In this document: piece by piece, positions 7,298 through 16,929 of the stretch
Numbering within the stretch: position 1 is the first letter of the stretch
Layout of the letters: each line of letters begins with the position of its first letter
From: Persicirhabdus sediminis
GTDB lineage: Bacteria > Verrucomicrobiota > Verrucomicrobiia > Verrucomicrobiales > Akkermansiaceae
DNA: 64,000 nt
Assembly (NCBI RefSeq): GCF_016595495.1
Contig: NZ_JAENIM010000034.1
Span: 79,769-143,768 of the forward strand
Reading direction: 5' to 3'
The notes under the pieces: generated by a model
What the model was told of the DNA's origin: nothing
Database searches by the model: none
The model's input: the letters and a program-made list of their open reading frames with translations, nothing else
Program-made: the position numbers and the translations under genes

Positions 7298-10114
7298 CTA
7301 CTGGCCTCCGCGGCCAACGCGTAACAAATCTAGCGGCTTAGCGAGACCGACGCTGATAGCTGGCACCAATGATGCAAATATCACTAAGACCAAGGTCATC
7401 ACCACGCCGATGAGGATGCTAGAGATCGATAATTCTAGCTCTGTTGACATCCCGCCGAAGAAACTAACATGCTTTGATAGAGCCGTACCACACCAGCCAA
7501 ATAAAATTCCAAACAGCGAGCTAACAAAGCAGCCAACCAAGCCAATTAATACAGCCTCAACAACCACCAAGCGCGCGAGTGTCCAGCGGGAAAACCCTAT
7601 CGCTCGCAATACTCCCAGCTGCCAACGGCGCGACCTAACTGAAGCCACAATAACGGTCATTACCCCCAGACAGCCAATCAACAAAGCAACTAAAGGCAAG
7701 ACGCTCGCAGCCCACAGCCACTTCGTCGCGCTCGTGCGAATATTTTCCCTCACGTCCTCTATCTCCGTCCAATAAAGATAGCTGTGCTCGTCCGCTGAAT
7801 CTTTATTCTGCAGCGACCGGTGCTCGGCTCGATCGGCCCAATTATAGACCGTCACCTCTTCAGCTAGACTCGACTGATAGTCAGCCCTCAGCTTATCCAG
7901 CCACGTCTCATCAGCTGCCGAATTGCGCACCATGGCAAATCTAGGTTTGAATAGGTCAAAGTCACCAGCAACGACCTGAGCATCAGCAATCACTAATGCC
8001 GCCGTTCGGTGTGTGCGAACTCGCAGCCCAACAGATTTAGTTAGCCAATGCCAGCCAGCCATGTCGACAGTAGCTGAAATCTTGTAGCGCACTATCTTTG
8101 CAGGATCCTCAGGGGCCACTACTTCAAATTCATCTCCTAACACCAATCCCGTATCACTGAGAAAATGCTCAGGCACAATACAACCTCGTTGGTAGCGAAT
8201 TTCGTTTTTAATCCTCTCTGCCTCCGCATCCGAAAAATCAAAATCGAATGGGCTGAATGAACGACCCGCCCTAGCAAAATCGGCACCCACAATGATGACA
8301 TTGTCTTGTCTGGTAATGCTGGCCCGTTCTTGGCTGCCGGTGATGTCTACTCGCAATCGCGGCTGCTCAACAAATACCGGGCTCACTGTAGCCCCCATTT
8401 TCTCATAACTATCAGCTTCGTCTAGCAATGCCTGTGACCTAACGCCATAGGGCTCGAAACGAACCACCTCAGTTGGGCACCATTGCCCAGGCACAAACTT
8501 CTCAAGCATCGTCATGCCCCACACTTGAATCGATATAAAAATCCCCAGGCCGACACTTACTAATATTGCTGAACCCACAGTACGTCCCATGTTTGCCGAC
8601 ATCTGCTGCTTTAGCAATGACGGCTCAATAGATAAGACTCTAGCCAGTACTGGAGAAACCAATTTTTCTACCAACTGGACAGTAGCTGGAATTAATAAAA
8701 TAACCCCCAAAACTAACAACACGACAACCGCTAGTAAGATCAAAAACGCGTGCAACTCTGCATCAGGAGCGCTTGAGAAGGCCAAGCCACATGCGCTCGC
8801 GCTGCACACTATTCCTAGAAACGCCAACAAGCAGACCTTCCAAAGTGACCAAACTGACAAACGCTGCTCGGGAAGAACCAAAGCATCTAATGGACTCGTC
8901 GCATAACTCCGCCACGCTGGCACCAGTGCAGCAAGCAGAGCTGCACCTAATGTCGTTACCCCAGCAGCCAGCACCGCTGTTGGGCTCAATACAAGCAACT
9001 CTGATAAAACATCGCCAGACGACATGTTAGTCCATATCTGCAGCATATAGTAGATAAACAGGCTAATAATAAATCCCAGCGCAGCAAAAACCAGCGATTC
9101 AACCATCACGATGCCGGCAATCTGACCGCGAGTCATGCAGATAGATCGCAGCATGCCAAATATTCTAACTCGCTCAGAAACGCCCATATTCAAGGCGTGG
9201 AAGATGACTAAAAAGGCCAATAACATTGCAAGCGCTGTGCTCCCTATCGACTGCATTTTCAAATTCTTCGCGGATGATTGCTCATCCAGCTGCTCCTCCA
9301 GATCAAAGTCTTGCTGAAATTGAACCGGCGGATCCAGTTGGCCTAAACTTGGCCCCCAACGGTAACGAAATTTATGAATATCAGTCTCCGCTGCTAGTTT
9401 GATACCAAGAAAACTTACCATTTTGGCTCGTTTGAAGATGGTCTCCGCAGCGGGAAAACTAACAAACGCATCCGCTACGCTAGGACTTGGTAATTTTTTG
9501 CTCGCTCCCATTTTTCCTGTCAGCGGCTTTGGTGGATCCGTAACTATCCCTATCACCTTAAGCGACAGCTCATGATCACGACTCCCCAACAACAACTCTC
9601 CACCAACATAGAGGTGATAGAGATCAGAAATCGACTGGCTAATAACAACCTCCAACAAGTCACCTCTACTTTGTGACGCCAGCCATTTCCCGCTGGCCAT
9701 ATCAAAAGGCGCCGCATCAGCTTCCGTAGCCACAATCAACACCTCATCAGCTACACCAGTGCTCTCAGAAGTTGATCCCGGTGGCGGTTTCACCTCCTCT
9801 TGTAGGGGATTTAGAATAGCAAGCGATCCAGACCACATCGCGTCAGCAGACTCAACACCATCCAAAGCTCTAACGAACTCCACAGCTTCGCTGCTCAGAT
9901 GTCTATCGAAACGCTGACTGATAGGATCAACTATAAGGTCGTATTCGCCCATAGCACGCTGCGCAAATTCCTTATGAGACCGCAAAACCGCATCGTAGCT
10001 AGACAACATCCACAGCACCAAACAGCTAGCTGAGCCAATAGCTAACGCTGCCCACACCAGCCGCACCTTACTTGCCAGCGCCAGCCGCAAAGCGAATTTT
10101 ACTATCATTCTCAT
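7298..10114 (-). CDS. Dual-FtsX ABC transporter permease (MacB-like)
   Basis: 938 residues with FtsX/MacB-type architecture duplicated: a TM helix at the N-terminus (about 20-40), a large extracytoplasmic domain, three TM helices around 290-400, two more around 425-480, then a second N-terminal-type TM helix near 505, a second large extracytoplasmic domain, and three C-terminal TM helices (about 795-930). The C-terminus carries the usual RAIGFSRWTLARLVVVEA coupling-helix segment. The start ATG overlaps the TGA of the upstream ATPase gene by one base (TGATG), so translation is coupled and the two form one transporter. Mechanotransmission-type transporters of this fold act on lipoproteins, peptides or toxic compounds rather than by alternating access. 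Cargo unknown. Confidence 0.85.
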   Translation of the reverse strand: MRMIVKFALRLALASKVRLVWAALAIGSASCLVLWMLSSYDAVLRSHKEFAQRAMGEYDLIVDPISQRFDRHLSSEAVEFVRALDGVESADAMWSGSLAILNPLQEEVKPPPGSTSESTGVADEVLIVATEADAAPFDMASGKWLASQSRGDLLEVVISQSISDLYHLYVGGELLLGSRDHELSLKVIGIVTDPPKPLTGKMGASKKLPSPSVADAFVSFPAAETIFKRAKMVSFLGIKLAAETDIHKFRYRWGPSLGQLDPPVQFQQDFDLEEQLDEQSSAKNLKMQSIGSTALAMLLAFLVIFHALNMGVSERVRIFGMLRSICMTRGQIAGIVMVESLVFAALGFIISLFIYYMLQIWTNMSSGDVLSELLVLSPTAVLAAGVTTLGAALLAALVPAWRSYATSPLDALVLPEQRLSVWSLWKVCLLAFLGIVCSASACGLAFSSAPDAELHAFLILLAVVVLLVLGVILLIPATVQLVEKLVSPVLARVLSIEPSLLKQQMSANMGRTVGSAILVSVGLGIFISIQVWGMTMLEKFVPGQWCPTEVVRFEPYGVRSQALLDEADSYEKMGATVSPVFVEQPRLRVDITGSQERASITRQDNVIIVGADFARAGRSFSPFDFDFSDAEAERIKNEIRYQRGCIVPEHFLSDTGLVLGDEFEVVAPEDPAKIVRYKISATVDMAGWHWLTKSVGLRVRTHRTAALVIADAQVVAGDFDLFKPRFAMVRNSAADETWLDKLRADYQSSLAEEVTVYNWADRAEHRSLQNKDSADEHSYLYWTEIEDVRENIRTSATKWLWAASVLPLVALLIGCLGVMTVIVASVRSRRWQLGVLRAIGFSRWTLARLVVVEAVLIGLVGCFVSSLFGILFGWCGTALSKHVSFFGGMSTELELSISSILIGVVMTLVLVIFASLVPAISVGLAKPLDLLRVGRGGQ

Positions 10115-10884
10115 CAGCGAGTTTTTGTCAGTTGCTTCTGCTGGTGAACGATCTGCTGATATTTAACAGCCAGCTCAGCTTCGTTGTCACATTCAGATGT
10201 TGCAAAGCTATCTACAATCTTGCCGTCACTCAGCACATGAACTCGGTCAGCCGCAAAGGCTACTGCGGGCTCATGAGTGACCATCGCTATCGTGCATTGT
10301 TGTTCATCGCATAGCTGCCTTAGCAATTGGCAAATATCCTCTTCCGCTACCGAATCTAAATTACCAGTAGGCTCATCAACTAACAAAACATCAGGTTCAG
10401 TGATCAAAGCCCTAGCAATCGCTACTCGTTGCTGTTCCCCACCTGAAAGAGCATCAGGCCGATGATGGCGCCTATCCTTCAAACCCAGCCTATCTAGCAG
10501 CTTCTCCAATTGGCTATCTGTCACTTTCTTTCCAAGCAGTGGAAGCTTGATATTCTCCTCAGCTGTCAAAAACGGCATTAAATTATAGGCTTGGAAAACA
10601 AAACCTAGATGATTTCTGCGAAACAAAGTTAGATCATGATCACCGTAGCCGCTGATATCAGTTCCGTTAATGATAATTTCTCCACGATCGGCATTTGTTA
10701 AGCCCCCAATGAGATGCAGCAAAGTACTTTTGCCCGACCCAGACGCCCCCATGATGGCGACAAAATCTCCTTTGTCTACGGCAAGACTAACACCATCTAA
10801 AGCGGCGATTTTCTGCTCGCCGTGCGAGTAGTACTTTTCTAATGAGCGAATCTCTAATGTTCGATTATCACTTTTCATGATCAC
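10114..10884 (-). CDS. MacB/LolD-type ABC ATPase
   Basis: 256 residues. Walker A GASGSGKS, Q-loop FVFQAYNLMPFLT, signature LSGGEQQR, Walker B VLLVDEPTG, H-loop VTHE: all intact. The QQRVAIARALITEPDVLL stretch and overall length place it with the MacB/LolD/BceA group that partners FtsX-type permeases. It sits between two permease genes, 14 bases after the start side of the upstream permease stop and overlapping the downstream one. Two in-frame Mets (MIMK) make the exact start uncertain by two codons. Confidence 0.92.
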   Translation of the reverse strand: MIMKSDNRTLEIRSLEKYYSHGEQKIAALDGVSLAVDKGDFVAIMGASGSGKSTLLHLIGGLTNADRGEIIINGTDISGYGDHDLTLFRRNHLGFVFQAYNLMPFLTAEENIKLPLLGKKVTDSQLEKLLDRLGLKDRRHHRPDALSGGEQQRVAIARALITEPDVLLVDEPTGNLDSVAEEDICQLLRQLCDEQQCTIAMVTHEPAVAFAADRVHVLSDGKIVDSFATSECDNEAELAVKYQQIVHQQKQLTKTR

Positions 10885-10898
10885 AATTCTCCTAAAAT

Positions 10899-13724
10899 CT
10901 AATGATGTTGTTTCCCTGCTGTAAGTAGCTGAAGCGTAGACCTTCGCGCCATTCCTATCGCTGGAATGATCACCGCTAGTAATGATACCACCACGGCGAG
11001 GACAATACCTAACAACAGTTTAGCCCATGGAACTACCAACTCCACAGTGATCCCGCTAAAGATATAAGCATAATGTGCCATCTTTGCACTCGTATAGCCG
11101 ATATACAAACCAGCTAACAAACCTATCAAACCACCGCTCAATCCAATGATTAATGCTTCAGCTAACACCAACCTTACCTGCTGACTCACCGGCATCCCCA
11201 ATGATCGCAGTACTCCAAAGGACCATCTGCGGTTCCACACCGAGCTCATGAGCACACTAAAAAGTGCCAGTAAAACTACCTGCAAGAACCAGAGCGGAAT
11301 GCGGCTCATCTTTGCTATCATCCGGCTTGCGTGGCTATTGGTTTCATCTATCACCTGCCCCAGATCTCCAACCCTGAACCACGGTCTCTCAATGTGATAC
11401 TTTTTGCCCCCGCGCGGCAATCGATAATTAAATGACGGGTAATTTATTAACTTAGCATCGATTTCTCGATTCAAGCTCATCACCCTATCAGCATAAGCTA
11501 CTTCAGAAAAATCATCCGTATATTGGCCCCACGCCACATTATAACTAGAATCGAAAGCTAATGGTTTAAATGATTCCGGCCCAACAAAAACCATCGCCAT
11601 ACATCGATTTCCAGCACCGTGCACGTCTCTCATGCCACCCTTTTTAGTTAATAAATGCCACGGCGTTGTATAGATCCCTACCACCGTGAACTCCCTATCC
11701 ATCGCATTTTTCGCTTTTCCGCCATCAGCTGGCGCGCCCAGCTGCAGTTGATCTCCAAGCTCCAGACCTGACTGCGCAGCGAATGACGCTGGGATCACGC
11801 AGGCGTCGCCTGCTAATAATTTCTGCGAAATAGTTTCAGCCTCACCAGTTGATAGACCGAGGTCAAACAATGGTCTTTCCCCAAGAAAAGTCCTCGCTCC
11901 GTCAACTGACAGCACTAGTACGTTAGACGCTTTAGATTTCACCATTGCGTTATTTTCAATGGTTCCAGCTAGATCGCTGCCTAGAGTAAACTGACGCATC
12001 TGCATCGGCTCGAACTTAGCAAAGTTGTCTATCTTCGCTAGCTCATCCATTGTCTCGGCCGAGACTCCAGTTGGCGAAAAACGTAATACCAAATCAGGAC
12101 ATTGAGCATTAGGTAAAAATGGTTTCAGCATGCTAGCCCCCCAGGTACTAACTGCTGTGTAGGCGCCGATACAGATAGCCACCATCATCGTTAGACTGAG
12201 TACGCGCTTGAAACAGCCCTGAAATTCGCCCAGCAATAGCTCAGCGGGGAAACGTAACACTCTAGCAAATGCAGGAATCAGAATAACGGCAAACAGACGC
12301 AACAGCGTAGGAGCTAGGCACAGTGCCCCAATCACAAAGCCAGGCAAAGCAATAGTTGTGTAGAGTATCGCTCTGATTGAGAATGTACAGTTAGGTAATA
12401 AAGGAACGACTAAAGCCAGAGAAGTACAGGCTAAAGCAATGCCCCCCTTTCTCTTGGAGAGTCTCCCCAATGGCTGTCGTGCCATGGCTGGTAATTTCAA
12501 CTCTGCTAGATCTGATTTTAACAAACGAAATATCGCCACACACGCTGCTATAGCGGATCCACCTAGACTACACACGAACGCCCAACACACCGCTGGATAG
12601 TCTATGCGCAAGCCATCAGGATAAACTAAGGGATCGGCCCAAACTGTCAGCTGCAATAACAAGGCGCCGACAACCAAACCTAACACCCCGCCTAGCAAAC
12701 CAACGATGAGGCATTCACTAATGACCAAGACCCTAATAAACCTCCGCCTAGCTCCTAGTATCATCAGTGTGAAATACTGTCCTATCCTTTTGCTTATGCC
12801 AACGCTGAGACTAACATAAATAATAATCCCTGAAACCATACAAGCCAGCGCAACCACCAAGGGCCTGAGGTCGCGCCCTCGACTCCCCGCAGCCGCCTGC
12901 TTGTCCAGCAGCGCCTGTAGGCTCGATTCATTTAGTTCGGCATAACTCTCAGTATGCAAATGACCTAACTCGGCCCTATCAACTCCACGCACAGCGAGTA
13001 AGTTTGGAGTTAGTTCGCTTTCCTCGCCCATCAAGCTTCTGGCCGTTTCTTTGACGACGTAGACGTTTCCTTTTTGACCAAACTGACGGGAAATCTCAAC
13101 GATGCCCACAACGGCTATCAGCTCTCTACCAGCTGGGCCAACTAACTCAATTTCATCGCCAATCTCAACAGCCATACGGTCTGCTTGCTGCCTATCAATG
13201 ACCACACCAGCAGACTGTCCCTCTTGAGAACTCAGCCAGTGCTCCTCATCTAACTGTGGCGGCGGGTTAAAATGCTCAGGATCAACGGCAAACATCACCG
13301 CTCTCAGGCTGGGACCAGTCCACGGCAGATAATGCTGCAGCATCACTTCGTTAGCAAAGGCCATGTCCACCCCATCAATGCCTGACGCCCAGTCTAACTG
13401 GCCTTCAGACTGAGATCTTCTTGTTCCCTTCCTCGCTCGCTCTCGGCCTCCCTTAGCTTTGGCTTTAGCCTTGGCCTTAGCTGTATTGACAGGCCCACCT
13501 CTACTTTGGTAGGGGTTTTCCGCTGCTAAATAGTAATCATAAGAACCTAATAACTCAGCTGCATAGGCTGTGTTTTGCTCTTCTTTGGTATCCAAGATAC
13601 CGTGCATCCACACCACCGCAGTGACTGCGATGGCTACGCCTAATACGGCGACAAGGTAGTATAGCTTATTGCTTTTTAATTCAGCCAAAGCTAACATCCA
13701 CACCACTAAAAATGACTCTTTCAC
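10899..13724 (-). CDS. Dual-FtsX ABC transporter permease with basic insert
   Basis: 941 residues, same duplicated FtsX layout as the permease at 7298-10114 and clearly its paralogue (both contain the ...QCP(D/T)xV(L/V)RF motif in the second external domain and an RSLGMPVSQQVRL-type coupling segment). Distinctive is a low-complexity run of alternating Lys-Ala followed by GGRERARKGTRRS around residues 82-105, in the first external domain just after the first TM helix. The start codon overlaps the stop of the upstream ATPase by four bases (ATGA). With that ATPase it should form the second transporter of the operon. Confidence 0.85.
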   Translation of the reverse strand: MKESFLVVWMLALAELKSNKLYYLVAVLGVAIAVTAVVWMHGILDTKEEQNTAYAAELLGSYDYYLAAENPYQSRGGPVNTAKAKAKAKAKGGRERARKGTRRSQSEGQLDWASGIDGVDMAFANEVMLQHYLPWTGPSLRAVMFAVDPEHFNPPPQLDEEHWLSSQEGQSAGVVIDRQQADRMAVEIGDEIELVGPAGRELIAVVGIVEISRQFGQKGNVYVVKETARSLMGEESELTPNLLAVRGVDRAELGHLHTESYAELNESSLQALLDKQAAAGSRGRDLRPLVVALACMVSGIIIYVSLSVGISKRIGQYFTLMILGARRRFIRVLVISECLIVGLLGGVLGLVVGALLLQLTVWADPLVYPDGLRIDYPAVCWAFVCSLGGSAIAACVAIFRLLKSDLAELKLPAMARQPLGRLSKRKGGIALACTSLALVVPLLPNCTFSIRAILYTTIALPGFVIGALCLAPTLLRLFAVILIPAFARVLRFPAELLLGEFQGCFKRVLSLTMMVAICIGAYTAVSTWGASMLKPFLPNAQCPDLVLRFSPTGVSAETMDELAKIDNFAKFEPMQMRQFTLGSDLAGTIENNAMVKSKASNVLVLSVDGARTFLGERPLFDLGLSTGEAETISQKLLAGDACVIPASFAAQSGLELGDQLQLGAPADGGKAKNAMDREFTVVGIYTTPWHLLTKKGGMRDVHGAGNRCMAMVFVGPESFKPLAFDSSYNVAWGQYTDDFSEVAYADRVMSLNREIDAKLINYPSFNYRLPRGGKKYHIERPWFRVGDLGQVIDETNSHASRMIAKMSRIPLWFLQVVLLALFSVLMSSVWNRRWSFGVLRSLGMPVSQQVRLVLAEALIIGLSGGLIGLLAGLYIGYTSAKMAHYAYIFSGITVELVVPWAKLLLGIVLAVVVSLLAVIIPAIGMARRSTLQLLTAGKQHH

Positions 13725-14470
13725 GACGATAACAAACAGCTTTGATAAAAATCATTGAGGCCATCTAAATCATGCCCTTTCGGCTGGTAAACATTGTCGT
13801 TTAACTTGCCATCTATCAGCACACGAACAGAGTCGCACCAGCTCGCAGCTATCGGCTCATGAGTCACCATCACCACCGCGCATTCTACGCTAGCACACAA
13901 ATCTGCTAGAACACTACACAGGCCATCTGCCGCCGCTCGGTCAAGATTACCACTCGGTTCATCAGCCAAGATAATACTTGGTTCAGTAATCAAGGCCCTA
14001 GCAATAGCAGCTCTCTGCTGCTCACCTCCACTCAGCTGATCAGGAAAATGCCCAGCTCTATCAGCTAGGCCAAGGCGCTCCAACAGTGAATCAAGCCAAT
14101 CTGATGGGCATTTTTCTCCACGTAATCTCAAGGGCAGCTGGACATTTTGAGCCAGCGTCAGCATCGGTAATAAATTATACGATTGGAATATATAACCTAG
14201 CTGGTGTTGGCGGATTTTTGACAAGAGCTTCTCGTCACTCGTGCAAACATTCTTACCAGAAATAGCTACCGAACCTTTATCAGGACTGTCTATTCCTGCT
14301 GCAATGTTCAATAGCGTACTTTTACCTGAACCACTCGGTCCCATGATCGCTACAAACTCGCCTCGCTTTACTGTTAGCGAAACCTCATGTAATACCTCAA
14401 CTCGCTTAATCCCCTGTCGATAAGATTTACAAACGTCTCTCATCTCCAGACATATCTCTTTCTCACTCAT
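13721..14470 (-). CDS. MacB/LolD-type ABC ATPase
   Basis: 249 residues with intact Walker A (GPSGSGKS), signature LSGGEQQR, Walker B IILADEPSG and H-loop VTHE. Paralogue of the ATPase at 10114. Only two bases separate it from the stop of the TonB-dependent receptor gene upstream, and it overlaps the following permease gene by four bases, so receptor, ATPase and permease are co-translated. Confidence 0.92.
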   Translation of the reverse strand: MSEKEICLEMRDVCKSYRQGIKRVEVLHEVSLTVKRGEFVAIMGPSGSGKSTLLNIAAGIDSPDKGSVAISGKNVCTSDEKLLSKIRQHQLGYIFQSYNLLPMLTLAQNVQLPLRLRGEKCPSDWLDSLLERLGLADRAGHFPDQLSGGEQQRAAIARALITEPSIILADEPSGNLDRAAADGLCSVLADLCASVECAVVMVTHEPIAASWCDSVRVLIDGKLNDNVYQPKGHDLDGLNDFYQSCLLSS

Positions 14471-14472
14471 CC

Positions 14473-16590
14473 TTAAAAACTAGTTCTGATAGCTATTTCG
14501 AAATTTCTAGGGTCTCCAGGGAAGGCCTGATAGTAATGCCTATTGGACTCGATATAGCGTTCATTAAATATATTGTTTAACCTGAAAGTAAGCTCTGCCT
14601 TATCTGAGCCACCAAACTTACTCAGCGCCATACTCATGGAAGCATCAAAAACATGTGACGCCTTCACGAAGTGATCCTCGCTGATGTACTCAGCTCTGTG
14701 CGTAGTGCTGTACTGATCTCGATAGCGATAACTTACACCTAACAGCACATCTTGCAAATAACCCGCTGGGATGCGGTAGGACAATCGTCCGGTAAACGAG
14801 TGCGGTGGGTGTCTATCAAAGTGACTCCCCGTACTGAGGTTTCTGTAGTCGTTATAGGCGTAGGCGGCGTACACTGATAGATCGTCACTTATCTCGCCTG
14901 TGACAGACAATTCTAACCCCTGTGAACGAACCTCGCCCTCAGTCTCGTAATAATTAGAATCAGGGATCGCCAAAGCAAATCCGCGCTGGTCAATTTGATA
15001 AACGGAACCGCTAAACCATAGTGATTCTATTGGAGAATATCTCATGCCTGCTTCGTACTGCACCGCCCTCCAAGAATCGGTTAGTTCTTCATCAACACCT
15101 GACATATAACCAAAATTTGGTGATTCAGTGAGTGATATATTGCCAAACAAAATAACTCTATCACTAGCTAGGTAGCTCAAGCCACCACGTGGGCTGAAAG
15201 AATTGGCTGTGTTGCCCAAATGACTTTTGTGATAATCGTAGCGTATCCCAGCTAGCGCCCGCCACTTGTTCCAGCTCATGTAATCTTGGACTAAGAAACC
15301 TAACCTATCTGTTCGCGTATATTGGTAATCATCTTCGCGCCAGCTCCAGCCTGGATCATACTCGGGCACAGAAGTGAAAAAGCTATAGCCCTTCCTCACC
15401 TTGCGGTTGAAATCAGCCTGCATTAAAACCTGATGATCTACATTCCCACTGGAAAGCATCGCATTAGCCCGAGCGTAAATATTATTCTGCTGATAGACAG
15501 AATCTCCAGCCTGATGCTCTAATGGTTTCTGGTCATACGAGCCACCCGCATAGGCAGACGAACCCAGGTGTTCAAAGTCTAAGCTAGCGCGTGAGATGCC
15601 AGCTCCTAGCTTATACTGCCATCTATCATTAGCATCATATTCGACGTAAGCTTGCAGCGTTAGACCGTGATAACGATCCCGCATGTCCTCTGTGGATAGA
15701 TTTGAATCCCAATCGAATCCAGGCAGTGGCTTCCCCTGATAGATGGGGATTCCTTGATAGCCCGGCTGGTCGAGATATTGATAACTCATCGACATGCCTA
15801 GACGCAAATCATCACGCACGGCGTAGGTGATCGAAGGGGCAAAAAAATACGATTCTCTAGCTGGATAATCACTCGCCCAGAATGATTGCCCTATATCAAA
15901 GTTGAATGGCAGACGAATGGCCAATCGATCATCTAGCAGCGAGCGGTTGATATCACCACCTAGCTGGTATCTTTGCATGTCACTGCCAAAGTTTGTTTGC
16001 AAATGGTAATCGCTAAAGTTCTCATGCAAACGCGCTGACTTCATTACCAAGTTCACTGACCCGCCTGCGCCATAAGCTCCTAAGGTCGACCCCGCCCCAC
16101 CTTGAGTAGAGCCAACTGGCCCCTTAGCGAGTTCAACACGTTCCAGCGCACTGGTATCCATAAATGTCCCCATAGGTCCAGCTAGACCTAACGATCCATC
16201 TATCGTTGCCTCGCTGCCAGACATGCCGCGAATTGTATACTGACCTGATGTCCTATCCAGAAAGGTCTTCCCGCCCGTGTAAATCCCTGGAACTGTTCTC
16301 AGCAGATCGTGCAAATCGTGTGGGTTTGCCTCTTTGATGTAATCATCAGTTAGCACATCAATGGTCACAGGTAGTTCTTCAGGTGGTACATCTAGCAATA
16401 GTGCTGTGGAAACTGATTCGACGTGATATTTAGATAAAGGCACCGCCTCAATAACCGTCTCCTCCAGCTCACCCATGGGTTCGGCCTGCGCCAATATAAG
16501 CATCGCCCCCAGCATGCCTATCGTACACCTGCGCACGCTTATGGCTGCCAGTTTCCGCCCCCCTAAATTTATCTCTCCAACACACTTCAT
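14473..16590 (-). CDS. TonB-dependent outer-membrane receptor (siderophore type)
   Basis: 705 residues. N-terminal signal sequence with hydrophobic core TIGMLGAMLILAQAE, plug domain (about 55-170: LPVTIDVLTDDYI, LLRTVPGIYTG, YTIRGMSGSEATIDGSLG, RVELAKGPVGSTQG) and a C-terminal 22-strand barrel with terminal Phe (IAIRTSF). The plug wording matches TonB-dependent siderophore receptors. It takes up a large ligand across the outer membrane using TonB energy. It is the first gene of a five-gene operon with two FtsX-type ABC systems, an unusual partnership since siderophore receptors usually sit with FecCD-type importers. The start MKCVGEINLGG leaves a long n-region; no better Met is present. Confidence 0.9.
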   Translation of the reverse strand: MKCVGEINLGGRKLAAISVRRCTIGMLGAMLILAQAEPMGELEETVIEAVPLSKYHVESVSTALLLDVPPEELPVTIDVLTDDYIKEANPHDLHDLLRTVPGIYTGGKTFLDRTSGQYTIRGMSGSEATIDGSLGLAGPMGTFMDTSALERVELAKGPVGSTQGGAGSTLGAYGAGGSVNLVMKSARLHENFSDYHLQTNFGSDMQRYQLGGDINRSLLDDRLAIRLPFNFDIGQSFWASDYPARESYFFAPSITYAVRDDLRLGMSMSYQYLDQPGYQGIPIYQGKPLPGFDWDSNLSTEDMRDRYHGLTLQAYVEYDANDRWQYKLGAGISRASLDFEHLGSSAYAGGSYDQKPLEHQAGDSVYQQNNIYARANAMLSSGNVDHQVLMQADFNRKVRKGYSFFTSVPEYDPGWSWREDDYQYTRTDRLGFLVQDYMSWNKWRALAGIRYDYHKSHLGNTANSFSPRGGLSYLASDRVILFGNISLTESPNFGYMSGVDEELTDSWRAVQYEAGMRYSPIESLWFSGSVYQIDQRGFALAIPDSNYYETEGEVRSQGLELSVTGEISDDLSVYAAYAYNDYRNLSTGSHFDRHPPHSFTGRLSYRIPAGYLQDVLLGVSYRYRDQYSTTHRAEYISEDHFVKASHVFDASMSMALSKFGGSDKAELTFRLNNIFNERYIESNRHYYQAFPGDPRNFEIAIRTSF

Positions 16591-16842
16591 TATTGCTAAG
16601 CCAATTAAGATTAATCAGCTATAGTCAGCCAATAATGACATGAACACCTTTATTTCGTGATCCTAGCATATTGCGCTATACGCATGTTTAGATTTTATAA
16701 ATTTCTAATTTTCCCGCTAATTCGATCGTTATTACTAATTCGAATTTCACTGACATCTACTCACACAAGCTCATTTCACCCCATACAGCTGTAGCTACTG
16801 CCGATGCCACGCTATGCATATGCGGAAGATGTCTCGTATAAA
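16591..16842. other. Promoter region of the receptor-ABC operon
   Basis: AT-rich, with several ATTAAGATTAAT- and AATTTCTAATTTTC-like stretches. It must hold the promoter of the minus-strand operon. I see no convincing 19-bp Fur box, so iron control is not demonstrated. Confidence 0.4.
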
Positions 16843-16894
16843 ATAATGGGTGGCAGACAATAGGAAACCAGTCCTGTTATCTACCACCCATTGT
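16843..16894 (-). terminator. Long imperfect hairpin behind metH
   Basis: Arms AATGGGTGG / CCACCCATT, continued by AGA/TCT and AATAGGA/TCCTGTT, with only two mismatches and loop AACCAG, about 21 bp of stem in all. It begins 36 bases after the metH stop. No good T-run follows, so it may be a transcript-stabilising hairpin rather than a classical terminator. It shares ATGGGTGG with the palindrome on the other side of metH. Confidence 0.55.
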
Positions 16895-16929
16895 CAGCAG
16901 GCGCGTACGTCTACCTCTCAAAGATTACA

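Noticed and set aside
16591..16842. Fur box upstream of the TonB receptor
   Set aside because: Several AT-rich words look tempting, but no 19-bp match with at least 14 conserved positions was found.
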